From contig NZNP01000001.1 of assembly GCA_002694945.1 (NCBI GenBank), forward strand, positions 1 through 7,373: a stretch of DNA of 7,373 bases, written 5' to 3'. The notes under the pieces are model-generated. The model was not told where the DNA came from, did not search any database, and was given only the letters and a program-made list of their open reading frames with translations. The translations under genes and the position numbers were made by a program. Numbering within the stretch: position 1 is the first letter of the stretch; every line of letters begins with the position of its first letter. Source of the DNA: Gammaproteobacteria bacterium. Its GTDB lineage: Bacteria > Pseudomonadota > Gammaproteobacteria > Pseudomonadales > Azotimanducaceae. This document shows positions 1 to 7,373 of this stretch, one piece after another.

Positions 1-80
1 AAGCGATCGCGTCGTCGTTTTTGGAGGGCGGTGGTTTTTTGCCGAAAGAAGAATTCGTCGTCTCCATTAGGCAAAAGAGG

Positions 81-2789
<2,709 letters not shown>

Positions 2790-2836
2790 AACGTATAGCG
2801 ATGAGGGAAGGTGTTGGCGATATTGTCGTCGTCGTC

Positions 2837-2855
2837 TTATTATTATTATTATTAT
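2837..2855 (+). repeat. (TTA)n microsatellite in the intergenic gap
   Basis: Six TTA units (TTATTA...) directly follow a short GTC repeat, about 48 nt after the ligase stop codon. It lies in the likely 3' UTR of the ligase. Confidence 0.85.
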
Positions 2856-2980
2856 AGAGAGGAGTAGGAGTCATATTTTGGAGTAAAAATCGAAGAATAC
2901 TCCACACTTTTGCCCACGCATTAATTAATTGTCTTTCCATTCGTCTTCTTCTGTCAACTTACTAAAAGTGGAAACACACG

Positions 2981-2988
2981 TATTAAAA
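2981..2988 (+). promoter_or_regulatory. Possible TATA-like element of the m-AAA gene
   Basis: TATTAAAA occurs 58 nt upstream of the ATG at 3039. With initiation about 30 nt downstream this would leave a short leader, which is reasonable for a compact algal genome. The match is a degenerate TATA box and is only suggestive. Confidence 0.25.
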
Positions 2989-3038
2989 GGGCCGCGCTCT
3001 CTTTTTCCGGGCGGTACAACGGGACACTTTTTTTCGCG

Positions 3039-5903
<2,865 letters not shown>

Positions 5904-5998
5904 AGAAAAATTACTATTGTACACTATATCATCATCAGTTTTGTTGAAAATATATAAGAATTGTTATTACAAGATAATAAGAGCTATATATGAGCACA
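5904..5998. other. Short AT-rich convergent intergenic region
   Basis: The m-AAA gene (+) and the PPC gene (-) converge here with only 95 nt between stop codons. The stretch is clearly more AT-rich than the flanking genes, as expected for 3' processing sequence. On the minus strand TGTAA (5967-5971) lies about 28 nt after the PPC stop; TGTAA is the polyadenylation signal known from chlorophyte algae such as Chlamydomonas, but its use in this lineage is not shown. The 3' UTRs of the two genes may overlap. Confidence 0.5.
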
Positions 5999-6917
<919 letters not shown>

Positions 6918-7033
6918 CGAAAGAGATACGAATGGTATGAGGTGGTCGGGTTTTTGCGCGCGTCTCTCTTTTGGTGAAGAATTTGAAGACTTTTTGACGA
7001 ATTCTTTTTAAGATGAAAAAAGACACAAAAGAA

Positions 7034-7066
7034 GAGAGAGAGAGAGACACACACACACACACACAC
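7034..7066 (+). repeat. (GA)n(CA)n compound microsatellite
   Basis: A GA run of about seven units passes directly into a CA run of about ten units. On the minus strand it reads as (TG)n(TC)n, a long pyrimidine-rich block upstream of the PPC start. Confidence 0.9.
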
Positions 7067-7102
7067 GAGAAGAAAAGAGCTTTGAAGATGTCGCGAGAAA
7101 AA

Positions 7103-7136
7103 GGTACCATATGTACGTCGTATGGTACCATGGTAC
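7103..7136. promoter_or_regulatory. Palindrome cluster with three GGTACCAT-type half sites
   Basis: GGTACCATA (7103-7111) is the exact reverse complement of TATGGTACC (7121-7129), with a 9-nt spacer. The second arm overlaps a perfect 12-bp palindrome, GTACCATGGTAC (7125-7136). The cluster lies about 190-220 nt upstream of the PPC ATG and next to TATA-like sequence, so it may be a binding site for a dimeric regulator. Function is inference. Confidence 0.4.
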
Positions 7137-7268
7137 TCTAATATATACATATACACATACCAAAATGAAATCCACACGTTGCGCGGGCTGCAACGAAGAA
7201 CCACCATCGGTGGACTAAAGAATAGGTGAGCGCGTTACCGAAACTCTGCGGGCACGATGGTTTCGAAT

Positions 7269-7292
7269 GACGACGACGACGACGACGACGAC
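7269..7292 (+). repeat. (GAC)8 trinucleotide tract
   Basis: Eight GAC units, the same unit and copy number as the tract inside the ligase gene. On the plus strand they fall in a 26-codon frame beginning with ATG at 7257; on the minus strand they would read as poly-Arg. Confidence 0.9.
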
Positions 7293-7373
7293 GATAAAAC
7301 CGTTCGCGCGACCCACTCACCCAAAAGCGCGTGGTAGAGTAAACCTCTCGCGCCGACGGCGGTGACGGCAAAT

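Larger units (their letters stand above)
2790..3038. other. Intergenic region between ligase and m-AAA protease
   Basis: This 249-nt gap separates two genes on the same strand. It must hold the 3' UTR and polyadenylation site of the ligase and the promoter of the protease. I see a TTA microsatellite, a TTAATTAATT stretch near 2921-2930 and a TATTAAAA element near 2981, but no canonical AATAAA and no TGTAA on the plus strand. No additional gene is supported here. Confidence 0.6.
6918..7373. other. Upstream region of the PPC gene, no confident gene
   Basis: This 456-nt stretch holds no frame I can tie to a known family. From the PPC start outward it contains a purine-rich segment (pyrimidine-rich on the minus strand), a GA/CA microsatellite (7034-7066), a palindrome cluster (7103-7136), a TATA-like stretch (TAATATATACATAT near 7139-7152), two small hairpins (GTTGC/GCAAC at 7178-7194 and CCACC/GGTGG at 7201-7213) and a GAC repeat (7269-7292). 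It is best read as promoter and 5' leader sequence of the PPC gene, perhaps shared with a gene beyond the right edge. Confidence 0.5.

Noticed and set aside
21..80. Ligase start at the TTG at position 21
   Set aside because: Eukaryotic initiation at TTG is unlikely and nothing in these 20 codons resembles LigA; the first ATG is at 81.
7034..7066. Repeat array of CRISPR type
   Set aside because: It is a simple dinucleotide microsatellite with no repeat-spacer structure.
7178..7213. Small hairpins as a structured RNA or tRNA
   Set aside because: The stems are only 5 bp each and do not form a cloverleaf or any RNA family I recognise.
7138..7371. Arg-rich minus-strand frame at the right edge
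   Set aside because: It has no ATG, its Arg run is the complement of the GAC repeat, and it resembles no known protein; kept only as part of the leader-intron alternative.

Overview
The window looks like nuclear DNA of a compact unicellular eukaryote, most likely a green picoalga of the Mamiellophyceae (Bathycoccus-like is my best guess). The reasons are long uninterrupted reading frames beside short intergenic gaps, organelle-targeting style N-termini rich in Ser and Arg, homopeptide tracts made by trinucleotide repeats, a mitochondrial-type m-AAA protease, and one gene split by a GT-AG intron with a GTGCGC donor. The taxonomy is inference: no rRNA or other marker gene is present.

Layout. 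Positions 81-2789 (+) encode an NAD+-dependent DNA ligase (LigA family) with every catalytic motif, the four-Cys zinc site, HhH region and BRCT domain, preceded by a likely organelle transit peptide. A 249-nt gap with a TTA repeat follows. Positions 3039-5903 (+) encode an FtsH/AFG3-type membrane AAA metalloprotease with a long low-complexity N-terminus. After a 95-nt AT-rich convergent gap, 5999-6917 (-) encodes a small PPC (DUF296) domain protein. It is built from two exons around a 274-nt intron (6608-6881), which a plain ORF view misreads as a His-rich N-terminus. The remaining 456 nt (6918-7373) is the upstream region of the PPC gene. It holds GA/CA and GAC microsatellites, a palindrome cluster around KpnI-type GGTACC sites, TATA-like sequence, and possible but unproven upstream exon signals.

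How the genes relate. The three genes show no operon logic. The ligase and the protease are both probably organellar (DNA sealing in plastid or mitochondrion; inner-membrane protein quality control in mitochondria). The PPC protein has no evident targeting peptide and is probably cytosolic or nuclear. The point of greatest interest is the bacterial-type ligase carried as a eukaryotic nuclear gene, since eukaryotes normally rely on ATP-dependent ligases.
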